47,822 bases of DNA, from positions 1-47,822 of the forward strand of contig JANYIW010000192.1 in assembly GCA_025358645.1 (NCBI GenBank). The letters are read 5' to 3'. Below, piece by piece: positions 1 through 8,317 of this stretch (position 1 is its first letter; every line of letters starts with the position of its first letter). This stretch comes from Bacteroidales bacterium (GTDB taxonomy: Bacteria > Bacteroidota > Bacteroidia > Bacteroidales > VadinHA17). The translations under genes and the position numbers were made by a program. The notes under the pieces were generated by a model. The model worked only from the letters and a program-made list of their open reading frames with translations. It was not told where the DNA came from and searched no databases.

Positions 1-205
1 AAAGAAGCGCTACTTAACAAAAAGGCTGCCATTTCTAACAGCCCCAACCAATAAGACAGAAATAAATAAGAAACCATTTCTGAGATGCGTTATAATTAGC
101 GAACTACAAATGAGCCGTATCCGAAACAAAAATCTGATACCAATAATCTTAATTATCATAAAACCCCTAATTTTCCTCCAAGGGTCTTCACTATTTCTGC
201 TTCGT
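1..205. other. Edge of window, no recognised gene
   Basis: No gene is recognised here. On the minus strand a 17-codon frame starts with an ATG overlapping the TGA of the transposase gene and ends near 152. It could be a remnant of a neighbouring gene, but it is too short to judge. Confidence 0.4.
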
Positions 206-841
206 TCATTTCATAAAATTTTTATCATCATGCCATTTTGCAGGGTTACTAATTATGTAATCCGAAATGTTTTGGTATGATTGTTCATTACGAATAATGT
301 TTTCGTAGTAATTGCGTTGCCACAATTTTCCCATTATTTCATTTTTCGATTTGAATATTTTTAAACAATTATTTGCCACCAATGATTTGTACGCGCCTAC
401 AATTCCCGCAACCGTTGGGACGGGGCTTGCCCCCGTCCTTATATTATCCTCAATAATCTCCCGTTGGGGCAATCCTCGCGGTTGCCCTTTATCATTTTGA
501 ACCGGTTGCCATTTATCGTTTTGAACCGGGATTGCGCCATTCATAGGGGCAGGGGTGAACCCTGCCCCTATCGTGTTCAATGCAATGATTCCGTGCATGT
601 GATTTGGCATTATTTGAAAACAATCCAATTCCCAATTTGAAAACCTTTCCGATAATTTGATCCATTCATTATATGCAATGTCACCTAATTCATTTAAAAC
701 CATTTTATCGTTTTCAATTTTTCCAAATCTACATTCCCTATCCTCACAACAGATGGTTATAAAATACAATCCCGCTTGTGAATAATCATATCCTTTTAAC
801 CGGATAGATCTGCGGTGGTGTATATTTGGATTATAATTCAT
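206..841 (-). CDS. REP-associated tyrosine transposase (Y1/HUH family, RayT-like)
   Basis: A 211-residue single-strand HUH transposase of the REP-associated type. This family binds short hairpins and cuts and joins single-stranded DNA through one tyrosine. The HUH pair is visible in PNHMHGII (H81, H83). The tyrosine lies in RNYYENIIRN (Y178/Y179, the usual site of the family). Early residues RRSIRLKGYDYSQAG and YFITICC are also typical. It is longer than the roughly 165-residue E. coli RayT because of an insert at about residues 90-146. That insert contains two tandem PVQNDK-type octapeptides and is encoded by DNA with three hairpins (see the repeat entries). The start lies 3 bases after the stop of the broken hsdS frame. 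The family is clear; whether this copy is active cannot be seen. Confidence 0.88.
   Translation of the reverse strand: MNYNPNIHHRRSIRLKGYDYSQAGLYFITICCEDRECRFGKIENDKMVLNELGDIAYNEWIKLSERFSNWELDCFQIMPNHMHGIIALNTIGAGFTPAPMNGAIPVQNDKWQPVQNDKGQPRGLPQREIIEDNIRTGASPVPTVAGIVGAYKSLVANNCLKIFKSKNEIMGKLWQRNYYENIIRNEQSYQNISDYIISNPAKWHDDKNFMK
418..438. repeat. GC-rich hairpin inside the transposase gene
   Basis: Perfect inverted repeat: GGACGGGG at 418-425, loop CTTGC, CCCCGTCC at 431-438. It stands out from AT-rich surroundings and resembles the short hairpins used by REP-associated transposases, but here it lies inside the coding frame. Confidence 0.7.
467..487. repeat. Small hairpin inside the transposase gene
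   Basis: Inverted repeat GGGCAA (467-472) and TTGCCC (482-487) with a 9-base loop. It is weaker than the two neighbouring hairpins and is reported because it sits between them. Confidence 0.45.
481..528. repeat. Two tandem 24-bp copies inside the transposase gene
   Basis: Positions 481-504 and 505-528 are direct copies with two mismatches. They keep the frame and encode the tandem octapeptides around PVQNDK on the minus strand, so this is a recent in-frame duplication. Confidence 0.8.
544..570. repeat. Perfect 11-bp-arm hairpin inside the transposase gene
   Basis: TAGGGGCAGGG (544-554), loop GTGAA, CCCTGCCCCTA (560-570). The arms are perfectly complementary. It is translated in frame as part of GAGFTPAP. 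It resembles a REP-like palindrome. Confidence 0.75.
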
Positions 842-844
842 TTT

Positions 845-1538
845 TTATTCAATCAATTCGCCATTAAATGCCTTTTGCAATATTGATTTTTTCAGTTCTT
901 CCAGATCATTGAGTATTTGTTGATATCATTTTTCGAAAACACACTCTGTAAATAACTCTCAAATAGTTCTTTGACGTTTTTGAGATTTTGTTCGGTATTA
1001 GCTTTCGCTATAGCAGCAAAGGCTTCATCTAAAATGGCAACAATGCGTTGTTGTTCTGGGAGTGATTTTGGAAAACTGATTTCAATTAGCTTTAGATTTT
1101 TGAGAATAATTCTTCTAATATTGTAACACCAGTTTTCATTCCAATTACCTTTTGAAGAAAATCAGGATTTTTTAAAAGATACTTTAATAAAGGCGGCAAC
1201 ATATTACTTCTCTTAAGTCTAATTATTGCCAAGGAGGAAAGAACAACAAAATCTTTTTCAAAATCAACCAAGGAAACTTTCCCTACTGTTCCATCCTTTG
1301 AAAAAAGCAGGTCTCCTCTATTAGGTTTACACCCATTTTTAAGCAATAATTCATAATTGGCTTTATTAATAAATTTGCAATTTCTGAAATCAATTATATC
1401 ATCGTCTATATTTCTAACCGTTATGTATGGATACGCATCTTCGTTTGATGATTTTGGTGAAAAGTTACTTCCGTCTGTAATGTGGTCACAAACATCCCCC
1501 AACTTTTTTATTTCCCAATCTTTTTACATAAGAACCAT
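845..1538 (-). pseudogene. hsdS: Broken type I restriction specificity subunit (HsdS, one target-recognition domain)
   Basis: Residues readable across three frames match one half of an HsdS subunit. The first part runs KDWEIKKLGDVCDHITDGSNF to GVTILEELFSK in the 1092-1538 frame. The conserved SLPEQQRIVAILDEAF follows in a second frame, and DLEELKKSILQKAFNGELIE, ending at TAA 845-847, in a third. The natural start would be the ATG at 1536-1538, which overlaps the dinD stop as TAATG. However, codon 5 of that frame is TAA (1524-1526), and there are frameshifts near 1092-1107 (an A-rich run) and near 921-933. The gene is therefore a remnant, unless the three lesions are assembly errors. dinD-hsdS pairs occur in type I restriction loci; no hsdM or hsdR is present in this window. 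Confidence 0.8.
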
Positions 1539-2386
1539 TATTTGTTTTTACGCGGGGTTAGCTTTTTTTTAGCAATTTCTTTATCTCCGGCTTTCACCCT
1601 CCGTTCAAGTTTTTTAATATCCTCTTCAGCTGGTAATTGTTCGGGTTTTATGCCGCTTTTTCCTAAAAGTGCTCTTACATCAAAATTGTTTTTAACATGT
1701 TCACTGGTAATTTTTGTTTCACCTCTCATATTATTACTATGTACATTAAAATTGGTAATTTCGGTGGCCAACTGTTTTGCCGAGATTGTTATTGTTGGCA
1801 AAAAATCGGCTAATGGTCTGTTTTCCGCTATTCCCAGCTTACGTTTCATGGCACTGGTGTTATTGCCTCCAAATAAAGCCCAGTCTCCTTTACTTCTGAT
1901 ATTTGCAAAGCCTTTATTATCAATGCCTCGTTCATAAATATTTTTAGACAATTCTGTTTCTGTGGTTGCCAGCTTTTCACGGGCATGAAGGCGTTCCATA
2001 AGTCGGATACGCTCTTCCATCAATTCCTGCTTACGTGTTTGAATAGCAAAGTAGCTTTGCGCAAACGCAATTTGTTCTTTCTTTGGGTCACCGTTTTGTG
2101 CAATCAGGTAACACGCATAGCGGGTAAGCATAATGTCAGGCACATCCTTGCTGGCACCCTTCGGCATAGCGATCGTTTTGGTGACGTCAACGAAATGATC
2201 GGAAACCGCTTCCCCTGAGGTTTTGCAGCTTTCTCTGGCTTTATCAATAATGTTTGAAAAATTGCGCCAATCTGCATAACCCAATAAATCCTGTAATTCA
2301 CGGGCAAGCCAGTATTCTATTCCATCTTGCTCATAAGCATATTCTTCAAAAGATGAATTAAGCCTGACTAAGGTTTGTTTTTCCAT
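1538..2386 (-). CDS. dinD: DNA damage-inducible protein D (DinD-like)
   Basis: A 282-residue protein close in length to E. coli DinD (about 274). The N-terminal part, EYWLARELQDLLGYADWRNF and ITRYACYLIAQNGDP-like text near residues 24-100, is the Bro-N/DinD fold. FAQSYFAIQTRKQEL and the later IYERGIDNKGFANIRSKGD and FGGNNTSAMKRKLG stretches are typical of DinD. In E. coli DinD inhibits RecA strand exchange; that role is carried over only by family. In Bacteroidota such genes often sit inside type I restriction operons, which matches the broken hsdS overlapping its stop codon. The C-terminus is lysine-rich. The frame is intact. Confidence 0.88.
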   Translation of the reverse strand: MEKQTLVRLNSSFEEYAYEQDGIEYWLARELQDLLGYADWRNFSNIIDKARESCKTSGEAVSDHFVDVTKTIAMPKGASKDVPDIMLTRYACYLIAQNGDPKKEQIAFAQSYFAIQTRKQELMEERIRLMERLHAREKLATTETELSKNIYERGIDNKGFANIRSKGDWALFGGNNTSAMKRKLGIAENRPLADFLPTITISAKQLATEITNFNVHSNNMRGETKITSEHVKNNFDVRALLGKSGIKPEQLPAEEDIKKLERRVKAGDKEIAKKKLTPRKNK

Positions 2387-2616
2387 TTTTTGAGATTATA
2401 TAAGGTTCAAGGTTGTGTCTAATATAGTTATAATAAAGCCATTGAAAATATGTTCAATAAATCAAAGCTTCTTTCATTAAATGGCATGACTTTATCGATA
2501 TCAGTTTCATTCCTGATGAAATAAAAAAATCATACCACAATCTTCTCAGAGAACAAGAAGCTAAGATTTATACTGATTGGTGTTGAATTCCCGTCCGCAC
2601 CGCCACTCAAGTCTAT
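2387..2616. other. Intergenic remnant
   Basis: No complete gene. On the plus strand an open stretch follows a stop at 2458-2460 and runs to a TGA near 2584-2586. It has a protein-like composition (around SFIKWHDFIDISFIPDEIKK) and lacks a convincing start. It may be the tail of a deleted gene of the same accessory patch; I do not recognise it. Confidence 0.3.
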
Positions 2617-3031
2617 TCATTTTAACTGTTCCGGTGTATAGGTAATCTGAAATATAAAATCACCATCTTTATCATTAATAGGAATAAATCCAGGTCAAAT
2701 CTTTATTAAGGTATTTACTTAAGGTAGGTGATGTTTTAATCTTATTCAGAATCTCCGGCTCCATAAATTTCTTAAGGTTCCCAATAGACAATGAATCCTT
2801 ATCACGATAAATTAGTGTATAATCAAAATGAAGACTATTATCTGCAAGTGCATTCACTTTATCAAGCCTTGTTTCCACATCAACCATTGCAGGGCAATGC
2901 TTGCTCATCTCCTTTGCAAACTTCAGAACTTCTCTGTCAGGTGATGAAGTTTTAAAAAATATTAGTTGTACTGCAATGAAAATTACACCACAGAGCAGAA
3001 TTGCTCCAAAAATCATTAGTTTCTTATTCAT
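2617..3031 (-). pseudogene. Small membrane-anchored protein, probably frameshifted near its end
   Basis: Unrecognised protein of about 118 residues from the ATG at 3029-3031. An N-terminal hydrophobic segment (KLMIFGAILLCGVIFIAVQLIFF) would anchor a periplasmic domain of about 90 residues. A start at 3076 is possible but unlikely, because the promoter box TAACTTTG at 3053-3060 lies inside that longer frame. The present frame stops at 2675 right after DLTWIYSY. One base off, the sequence continues as NDKDGDFIFQITYTPEQLK to a TGA at 2617-2619, which reads like the true C-terminus. A single-base frameshift, real or a sequencing error, is the likely cause. No function can be given. Confidence 0.55.
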
Positions 3032-3052
3032 GATGCCAATTAAACGTCCAGC

Positions 3053-3060
3053 CAAAGTTA
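3053..3060 (-). promoter_or_regulatory. Candidate -7 box (TAACTTTG)
   Basis: Exact match to the Bacteroidota TAnnTTTG box, 21 bases upstream of the ATG at 3031. It argues for that start. No clear -33 element is seen. Confidence 0.45.
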
Positions 3061-3242
3061 CCAATTTATAAGACACGAACTTATGAACAGATAATCTCCG
3101 GTCTTTATAAATCCTTATTTTTAAAATCCGTGAACCTCAAATTTAGTCCCGAAACAATTCTGACCAAAGCAGGTTGCAACAGGCATCGAAGAATAAAGTG
3201 AAAGTGCTTTAATCAATCAAAAATCCATCAGGTTTCTACATC

Positions 3243-3476
3243 TTACCTGCAATCAGGACATTTCAATAAATCTTTTGTGCTTGTATCAGTCACAAATTCT
3301 TTACCGCATTTTTCACATTTAACCTGATTTTTGTCTTTTGACAGAAGCCTGCTGGCAATTGCTGTGTTAAACTCCTGAGCCTGTAAATCCCTGGTTTGAG
3401 AATACTTGTCTCTGCGAATATTTGCAGCTACAAAATCCTCTTCCTTCTGAATAGGTATTTCTATTTCATTTTTCAT
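3243..3476 (-). CDS. Small zinc-ribbon protein
   Basis: A 77-residue protein from the ATG at 3474-3476; a longer frame to 3551 would run through the divergent promoter region. The C-terminal third holds CEKCGKEF and CPDC, with C54, C57, C73 and C76 placed as a CxxC-x15-CxxC zinc ribbon. The N-terminal part is charged and probably helical. No catalytic domain is visible. Such small zinc ribbons may bind nucleic acid or protein, but nothing here decides it. A TATCTTTG box sits only 4 bases before the ATG, so the message could be nearly leaderless. It is divergent from the GH5 gene. Confidence 0.65.
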   Translation of the reverse strand: MKNEIEIPIQKEEDFVAANIRRDKYSQTRDLQAQEFNTAIASRLLSKDKNQVKCEKCGKEFVTDTSTKDLLKCPDCR

Positions 3477-3480
3477 TCTG

Positions 3481-3488
3481 CAAAGATA
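3481..3488 (-). promoter_or_regulatory. Candidate -7 box (TATCTTTG)
   Basis: Exact TAnnTTTG match on the minus strand, ending 4 bases before the zinc-ribbon ATG. The short distance implies a leaderless message or a start further downstream. Confidence 0.35.
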
Positions 3489-3580
3489 CGAATTAACAGA
3501 CGGCAGGATTGATATTCCTGAGATTGTTTCAGAAAACCAAAATAATACCATAAATTTAGGATCATAAAACCTTGTATGAA

Positions 3581-4744
3581 ATGAATAAAAATAAAATTAA
3601 TCGCCGTCTCTTTATCAGGAATACGACTTTAGCTGCCACCGCACTGACATTGGGAGGAAAAGCTGCTTTTGCAGTAAGTCCGTCAGCAACAAAGAATTTA
3701 TTGCCAAGGTGGAAAGGATTTAACCTGCTTGATTATTTTTCACCATCTCTGCCAGGAAACAATGAATCAAACAAAACAACAGAGGATGATTTCAAGTGGA
3801 TGGCCGACTGGGGCTTTGATTTTGTCAGGCTGCCAATGGCATACCCAAGATATCTTTCGTTTGACCGCACAAAAGATATAGTAATTGATGATATATATAA
3901 GATTAACCAAAAAGTCCTGGATGAAATTGATCAACTGATATTTATGGCCCATAAACATGGGTTGCATGTCAGCCTTAACCTCCACAGGGGCCCGGGATAT
4001 TGTATAAACGCCGGTTTCCACGAACCGTTTAACCTATGGAAAGATAAAGGAGCTCAGGATGCCTTTAATTTTCATTGGGGAATGTGGGCCGAGCATTATA
4101 AAAGTATTTCTTCTGAGAAATTAAGTTTTGACCTGCTCAATGAACCCGCATTTATTGAAGACATGAATGATCAGTTCGCTAAAAAAGGTCTTGTACCTGG
4201 CGATATCTACCATAAAGTTGCTGATGGTGCTACCAAAGCAATAAGAGCTGTCAGCCCCAATCGCCTCATTATAGCCGATGGCAATGGAGGCGGTAACAAT
4301 GTTATCCCGGAACTGATTGATCTGAGGATTGCGCAGAGTTGCCGTGGTTACTGGCCGGGACTAATCTCACATTATCAGGCTCCATGGGTTTGGAAAGACC
4401 CTTCCAAGGCGCCTGCTCCCGTATGGCCGGGAACAATTGAAGGTAAATACTATGGAAAGGAACAGCTGGAAGAGATTTACAAACCATGGATCGCACTTTT
4501 AGACAAAGGAGTAGGCGTCCATTGTGGGGAATGCGGATGCTGGAAAAAAACACCGCATGAAATATTCCTTGCATGGTTCGGGGATGTTGTTGACATCCTG
4601 ACAAAAAATGGTATAGGTTATGCACTATGGAACTTCCGGGGTGATTTTGGTATTCTTGATTCCGGAAGAGCCGATGTAAACTATACTGACTGGTACGGCC
4701 ATAAACTGGATAGCAAATTACTTGATCTTCTCAAGAAATACTAA
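3581..4744 (+). CDS. Exported GH5-type glycoside hydrolase (cellulase-like)
   Basis: A 387-residue enzyme from the ATG at 3581; a TTG 9 bases upstream is less likely. The N-terminus MNKNKINRRLFIRNTTLAA has a twin-arginine motif followed by a hydrophobic stretch, suggesting Tat export. The remainder is a TIM barrel of glycoside hydrolase family 5. DWGFDFVRLPM, NLHRGPGYCINAG and FDLLNEPAF (acid/base E188) precede GVHCGECG (nucleophile E317) and ALWNFRGDFGILDSGR. It would cleave a beta-glucan or related polysaccharide outside the cytoplasm; the substrate cannot be read. It runs convergent with the isomerase-like gene, with only 7 bases between the stops, and has no carbohydrate-uptake genes beside it. 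Confidence 0.85.
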   Translation: MNKNKINRRLFIRNTTLAATALTLGGKAAFAVSPSATKNLLPRWKGFNLLDYFSPSLPGNNESNKTTEDDFKWMADWGFDFVRLPMAYPRYLSFDRTKDIVIDDIYKINQKVLDEIDQLIFMAHKHGLHVSLNLHRGPGYCINAGFHEPFNLWKDKGAQDAFNFHWGMWAEHYKSISSEKLSFDLLNEPAFIEDMNDQFAKKGLVPGDIYHKVADGATKAIRAVSPNRLIIADGNGGGNNVIPELIDLRIAQSCRGYWPGLISHYQAPWVWKDPSKAPAPVWPGTIEGKYYGKEQLEEIYKPWIALLDKGVGVHCGECGCWKKTPHEIFLAWFGDVVDILTKNGIGYALWNFRGDFGILDSGRADVNYTDWYGHKLDSKLLDLLKKY

Positions 4745-4751
4745 AAGATCA

Positions 4752-5591
4752 TTATTTACAGGCCATCACTCCTTTGAAATATCCAATAGATTCAGCTATT
4801 CCCACGAGTGGATCTTTCATGTCTTTTTCAAACTCAAGGCTGCATGATCCGGTGTACTTTATTTTCCGAAGAGTATCTACAACTTTTGGAATGTCGATGA
4901 TACCTCGACCCATCTCAACAGTTTTACCCTCTTTTGCTGCCTTATCAACATCCTTAATATGAATATCGTAAATTCTTGATTTATACTTTAATATATCTAC
5001 AGTTGGATCTTCTCCATCACGTGTGGTATGTCCTATATCGATACAAATTCCAATTCGTGCATCAAGAGTCTTAATATGATTCCAAATATCTGTGGCATTA
5101 GGGTATAAAGGATTGTCAGGACCATGATTATGAATTGCCATTTTAAAATCGTAAGTCTTTATCTTTTTCTCAACATATTGAAGAAGCTCATAATCTGGCG
5201 CCCCGACAATCATTTTGACCCCTGCCATTTTCGCATATTCAAAAGCCTGATCAACAGACTCCTTAGTCTTCATATAAACAACACCGACTGTATAAACATG
5301 AATTCCGGCGGATTTAAACTTTTCAAGAACTGTATTGATTTTATCCTGTGTACTGTTCATTGGCAGATGAAAATCTTTCAGAGAGAGATTGGCGACACCG
5401 ATCTTCTTCATCATCTCGATAGTCTTTTCGACAGTGAATTCCCTGAATGTATATCCGGCCATACCAATAGTGAAAGTGTTGACCGCTTTATCAACAGTGA
5501 CAGGCATCCTTGGAAATGCATATAATGAAGATGCTCCTGCCGCAAGAACTCCTGTTCCTGCTAACTTTAAAAACTTACGACGTGAATTCAT
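4752..5591 (-). CDS. Tat-exported sugar phosphate isomerase/epimerase-like TIM barrel
   Basis: A 279-residue protein of the xylose-isomerase-like TIM barrel superfamily. It begins with MNSRRKFLKLAGTGVLAAGA, a clear twin-arginine signal, so it is expected in the periplasm. Metal- and substrate-site motifs of the family are visible: AIHNHGPDNPLYP, CIDIGHTTRDG and CSLEFEKD near the end. Members are common in Bacteroidota sugar-degradation loci and are usually annotated only as isomerase or epimerase; the substrate is unknown. It is the last gene of a minus-strand run after the LTA-synthase-like gene (63 bases between them), so co-transcription is possible. Confidence 0.82.
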   Translation of the reverse strand: MNSRRKFLKLAGTGVLAAGASSLYAFPRMPVTVDKAVNTFTIGMAGYTFREFTVEKTIEMMKKIGVANLSLKDFHLPMNSTQDKINTVLEKFKSAGIHVYTVGVVYMKTKESVDQAFEYAKMAGVKMIVGAPDYELLQYVEKKIKTYDFKMAIHNHGPDNPLYPNATDIWNHIKTLDARIGICIDIGHTTRDGEDPTVDILKYKSRIYDIHIKDVDKAAKEGKTVEMGRGIIDIPKVVDTLRKIKYTGSCSLEFEKDMKDPLVGIAESIGYFKGVMACK

Positions 5592-5654
5592 AGCTTGACT
5601 TTTTTATTAAAAATAAAAGGTTCAAAAAAAGTTTAATTTACTAAATAATTCTGT

Positions 5655-7592
5655 TTAATCCGTTTTTTTTATTATCATATTATTATCTACAAGTCTGGTG
5701 TTATACGATTGAATGATAGCTTTCAGTTTATCCTCCATCTGTAATTGAAGATCCGGATTCCTGCCAAGAAGATTATTTACAAGAAATAGATCTGTCTTAT
5801 AATTAAACAATCCTATCGGAATATTATCACTCATTTCCAGAATATAATCTTTCATATACAGATGGTATGTACTACCAGAGGTATTAAATGCAAATGATTC
5901 ATACGAATCGTCGAGGAGATTGTTCCCAAAGGCAAAATAATCTTCGTCATAATTCAGATAGCTTAACACGGTGGGCATAATATCTATTTGTTGAGCTATC
6001 CGATTCTTTATACCTCTGAGATCGCTTCCGGCTTTAAAAAATACAATAGGAATGCTGTAAGAACCAAAATTATTCTGGAATTCCTTATGTACTGATTCAT
6101 TTGTATGATCAGCAGTAATAACAAAAAGTGTATTCTTAAACCATGGGGCTTTTGAGATCTCATTAAAAAATTCTTTCAATGCAAAATCGGAGTATCCGAC
6201 TACTTCCAGAATTGGAGCAGAACCCTTTTTGAATTTGCCGGTATATTTTACAGGAACTTTAAACGGATGATGAGATGAAACAGAAAAGATAGAAGCTAAA
6301 AATGGTTGTTTGAAACTATTCATTTTCTCTCCGAAGAATTTAAAGAACGGTTCATCCCAAACTCCCCATACACCATCGAAATCAGCTTTTTCCGGATACT
6401 CATTAAGCCCAATGTAATTATCAAATCCTGCCATCTTTGCGAATGAATCAAATCCCATCGATCCGTTAGGAGCGCCATGGAAATATGCGGAATAGTATCC
6501 TTTCCTTTTAAGTAACGCGGGAAGTCCGTCTATCTGATTATTAGCATAATGAGAAATTGTATAGGGTGTTTCCAGGGAGGGTACTGATGCCAGAATTGAC
6601 GGCATGGCATCAATGGATTTTTTCCCGTTTGCAATGGAGACATCAAAAGTAAGACTGACACTAATAAGGGAATCTATGAAAGGAGTATAACCTTTATATG
6701 TACCACCCTCAAGGCTATGGTTCAGCGATCCAATATATTCTCTGGCAAAACTCTCAAGAATAATTATTACAACGTTATCCCTGGTGAAAGGCTTGGTCTT
6801 CAAAGGAATATGGATCGGGTTGTATAAATTATTCAGTTTCTCATCATCGAAGAATTTATATTTAACCAGGGCTTTTTTATTAAAAGTTCTGAAGATACTG
6901 AAAGGCGTATTTAAGACAATTGCGACATCGCGTGGTGACTCGACATAACGGGCGGCATTGCTGATTGTAATGGGACGTGTGGAATGTTTGTAACCACCCC
7001 TTGCTGCCCCAATCACCAGTGCAATTACCAGAGGGATCATAAGTATGTTAACAGAATAATATACGATCTTATTGACTTTCCCTGGCTTTTCAACTTTCAC
7101 CTGGTTATAGAAATAGACCATAAGAAACCATGCAAAAAAAGTAAAAAGTGTTGCCGGCCAATAGTCTGACAGAAATCTGAAAAACAGCTTTATCAGGTTT
7201 GTCTCATGCTCGAATGTTTTAAAAACATCTGCAGTTGCTCTTTTTTCAACAAACCTGTAATAAACAAAATCCATACCGTTCATAGCAATGGCAATACCGT
7301 TTGTTATAAAGAAGATATACTTCAGAATTAACTGATAAACATCTTTGTAGCGGACTTCGAAAGGGAAAATATGTAAAAGAATGAAAAGCATATTTATATA
7401 TACCACAGCAGAAATATCAAACATCAAACCACCTTTCAGGATGGTTAATAGTTGAATCATTGTGACACCCGGAAACATTTTGGAATTAAACATGAAGAAT
7501 CCTATTCGGCACAAGGAGAAAAGGACCATAATAAGAAGGATTCTATAGATAAGAACCACAAAAATATTTCTGGAGAACACCCATTTTTTCAT
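5655..7592 (-). CDS. LTA synthase-family membrane phosphoglycerol transferase or sulfatase-like enzyme
   Basis: About 645 residues from the ATG at 7592. An upstream in-frame start at 7625 would overlap the preceding gene. Five hydrophobic segments lie in the first 210 residues, followed by a large alkaline-phosphatase-superfamily domain outside the membrane. Metal and nucleophile regions are seen: VIIILESFARE, NGKKSIDAMPS (S326 at the site of the LtaS threonine), SVSSHHPFKVP and ITADHTNES. In Gram-positive bacteria LtaS polymerises glycerol phosphate. Gram-negative relatives modify periplasmic glucans or lipids with phosphoglycerol or phosphoethanolamine, which is the likelier type of role here. 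It follows the 7600-8223 gene by 7 bases. Confidence 0.82.
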   Translation of the reverse strand: MKKWVFSRNIFVVLIYRILLIMVLFSLCRIGFFMFNSKMFPGVTMIQLLTILKGGLMFDISAVVYINMLFILLHIFPFEVRYKDVYQLILKYIFFITNGIAIAMNGMDFVYYRFVEKRATADVFKTFEHETNLIKLFFRFLSDYWPATLFTFFAWFLMVYFYNQVKVEKPGKVNKIVYYSVNILMIPLVIALVIGAARGGYKHSTRPITISNAARYVESPRDVAIVLNTPFSIFRTFNKKALVKYKFFDDEKLNNLYNPIHIPLKTKPFTRDNVVIIILESFAREYIGSLNHSLEGGTYKGYTPFIDSLISVSLTFDVSIANGKKSIDAMPSILASVPSLETPYTISHYANNQIDGLPALLKRKGYYSAYFHGAPNGSMGFDSFAKMAGFDNYIGLNEYPEKADFDGVWGVWDEPFFKFFGEKMNSFKQPFLASIFSVSSHHPFKVPVKYTGKFKKGSAPILEVVGYSDFALKEFFNEISKAPWFKNTLFVITADHTNESVHKEFQNNFGSYSIPIVFFKAGSDLRGIKNRIAQQIDIMPTVLSYLNYDEDYFAFGNNLLDDSYESFAFNTSGSTYHLYMKDYILEMSDNIPIGLFNYKTDLFLVNNLLGRNPDLQLQMEDKLKAIIQSYNTRLVDNNMIIKKTD

Positions 7593-7599
7593 ATAAAAA

Positions 7600-8223
7600 C
7601 TACTTTGAAGTTGCAAGTTTGACATTCTTAATCCAGTGTAATTCGGTTATTCTGCCACGGGAATTGTCTATAGTGTGAAGTGAAGATGAGAAACCATATT
7701 CGATACCCAGTAAAAAAGGCATTGCTCCATTACCCTCTTTCGAGTTTCTGATGGGTAGTTTAGCAATCGGCATTATCATTTTATAGTATAAAATACCCTC
7801 ATCATTATATCTGACCGAACCTCTGAAATTGTCAGGATTTTCGGATGGAAAGTGTTTTTTCTGTTCATTAGTAAACCCGATAAGTTCTATGGTGTTTGCA
7901 AATGAAAGAGGTGTAGGACTTTGAGCCCCGATCGGATACCGTACACCCATCTTTTTCAGAGTTTTTCCATCCATGTTGATCCAGATTATAAGCCCCTCTT
8001 TCAAAATCTTATCCCGAACTCCAGGATCTTCAATCTTCATATCGATATAAATATTGTCGTTGTCATTTGACAGAAAATAATAAAGTGCTGCCTTCTTTAT
8101 AAGCTGATAATCAGACTTTTCAACATTATCATGAAGATGCCATTTACAGAGATTCATATCTACTTTCTGGGCAATCAGACCGGTACTTATCAAGAGCGAC
8201 AATATCAACAGAGATGAATTCAT
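7600..8223 (-). CDS. Exported protein of unknown function
   Basis: A 207-residue protein with an N-terminal signal (MNSSLLILSLLISTGLIAQK) and a mature part with one or few domains, rich in beta strands. It contains DPGVRDKILKEGLIIWINMDGK and later GNGAMPFLLGIEYGF. I do not recognise the family. It resembles exported Bacteroidota proteins that follow the pattern of a carbohydrate-binding-like sandwich, but no motif proves this. It is 7 bases upstream of the LTA-synthase-like gene and likely co-transcribed with it, so it may act with that enzyme in the envelope. Confidence 0.6.
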   Translation of the reverse strand: MNSSLLILSLLISTGLIAQKVDMNLCKWHLHDNVEKSDYQLIKKAALYYFLSNDNDNIYIDMKIEDPGVRDKILKEGLIIWINMDGKTLKKMGVRYPIGAQSPTPLSFANTIELIGFTNEQKKHFPSENPDNFRGSVRYNDEGILYYKMIMPIAKLPIRNSKEGNGAMPFLLGIEYGFSSSLHTIDNSRGRITELHWIKNVKLATSK

Positions 8224-8259
8224 AATAATTTTTTTCAGTTCTGTATTTAAAAAAGGAAC

Positions 8260-8297
8260 GCCAGGTCCGATAAAAACATTATCTGTCGAAACCTGGC
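8260..8297 (-). terminator. Hairpin between the Yip1 gene and the next gene, possible terminator
   Basis: Read on the minus strand: GCCAGGT (8297-8291), an inner GATAA/TTATC pairing, then ACCTGGC (8266-8260), followed 5 bases later by a run of six T. The arms are perfect. It could end the Yip1 transcript, although the T-run is displaced and a repeat element is also possible. Confidence 0.4.
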
Positions 8298-8317
8298 ATC
8301 CGATAATTTATATTATT

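Noticed and set aside
4724-4750. GATCTT/AAGATC pairing between the convergent GH5 and isomerase genes as a two-way terminator
   Set aside because: Only 6-bp arms inside coding sequence and no T-run; too weak to call.
7593-7625. Longer N-terminus of the LTA-synthase-like protein
   Set aside because: It would overlap the preceding gene; MKKWVFSRN at 7592 is a natural membrane-protein start.
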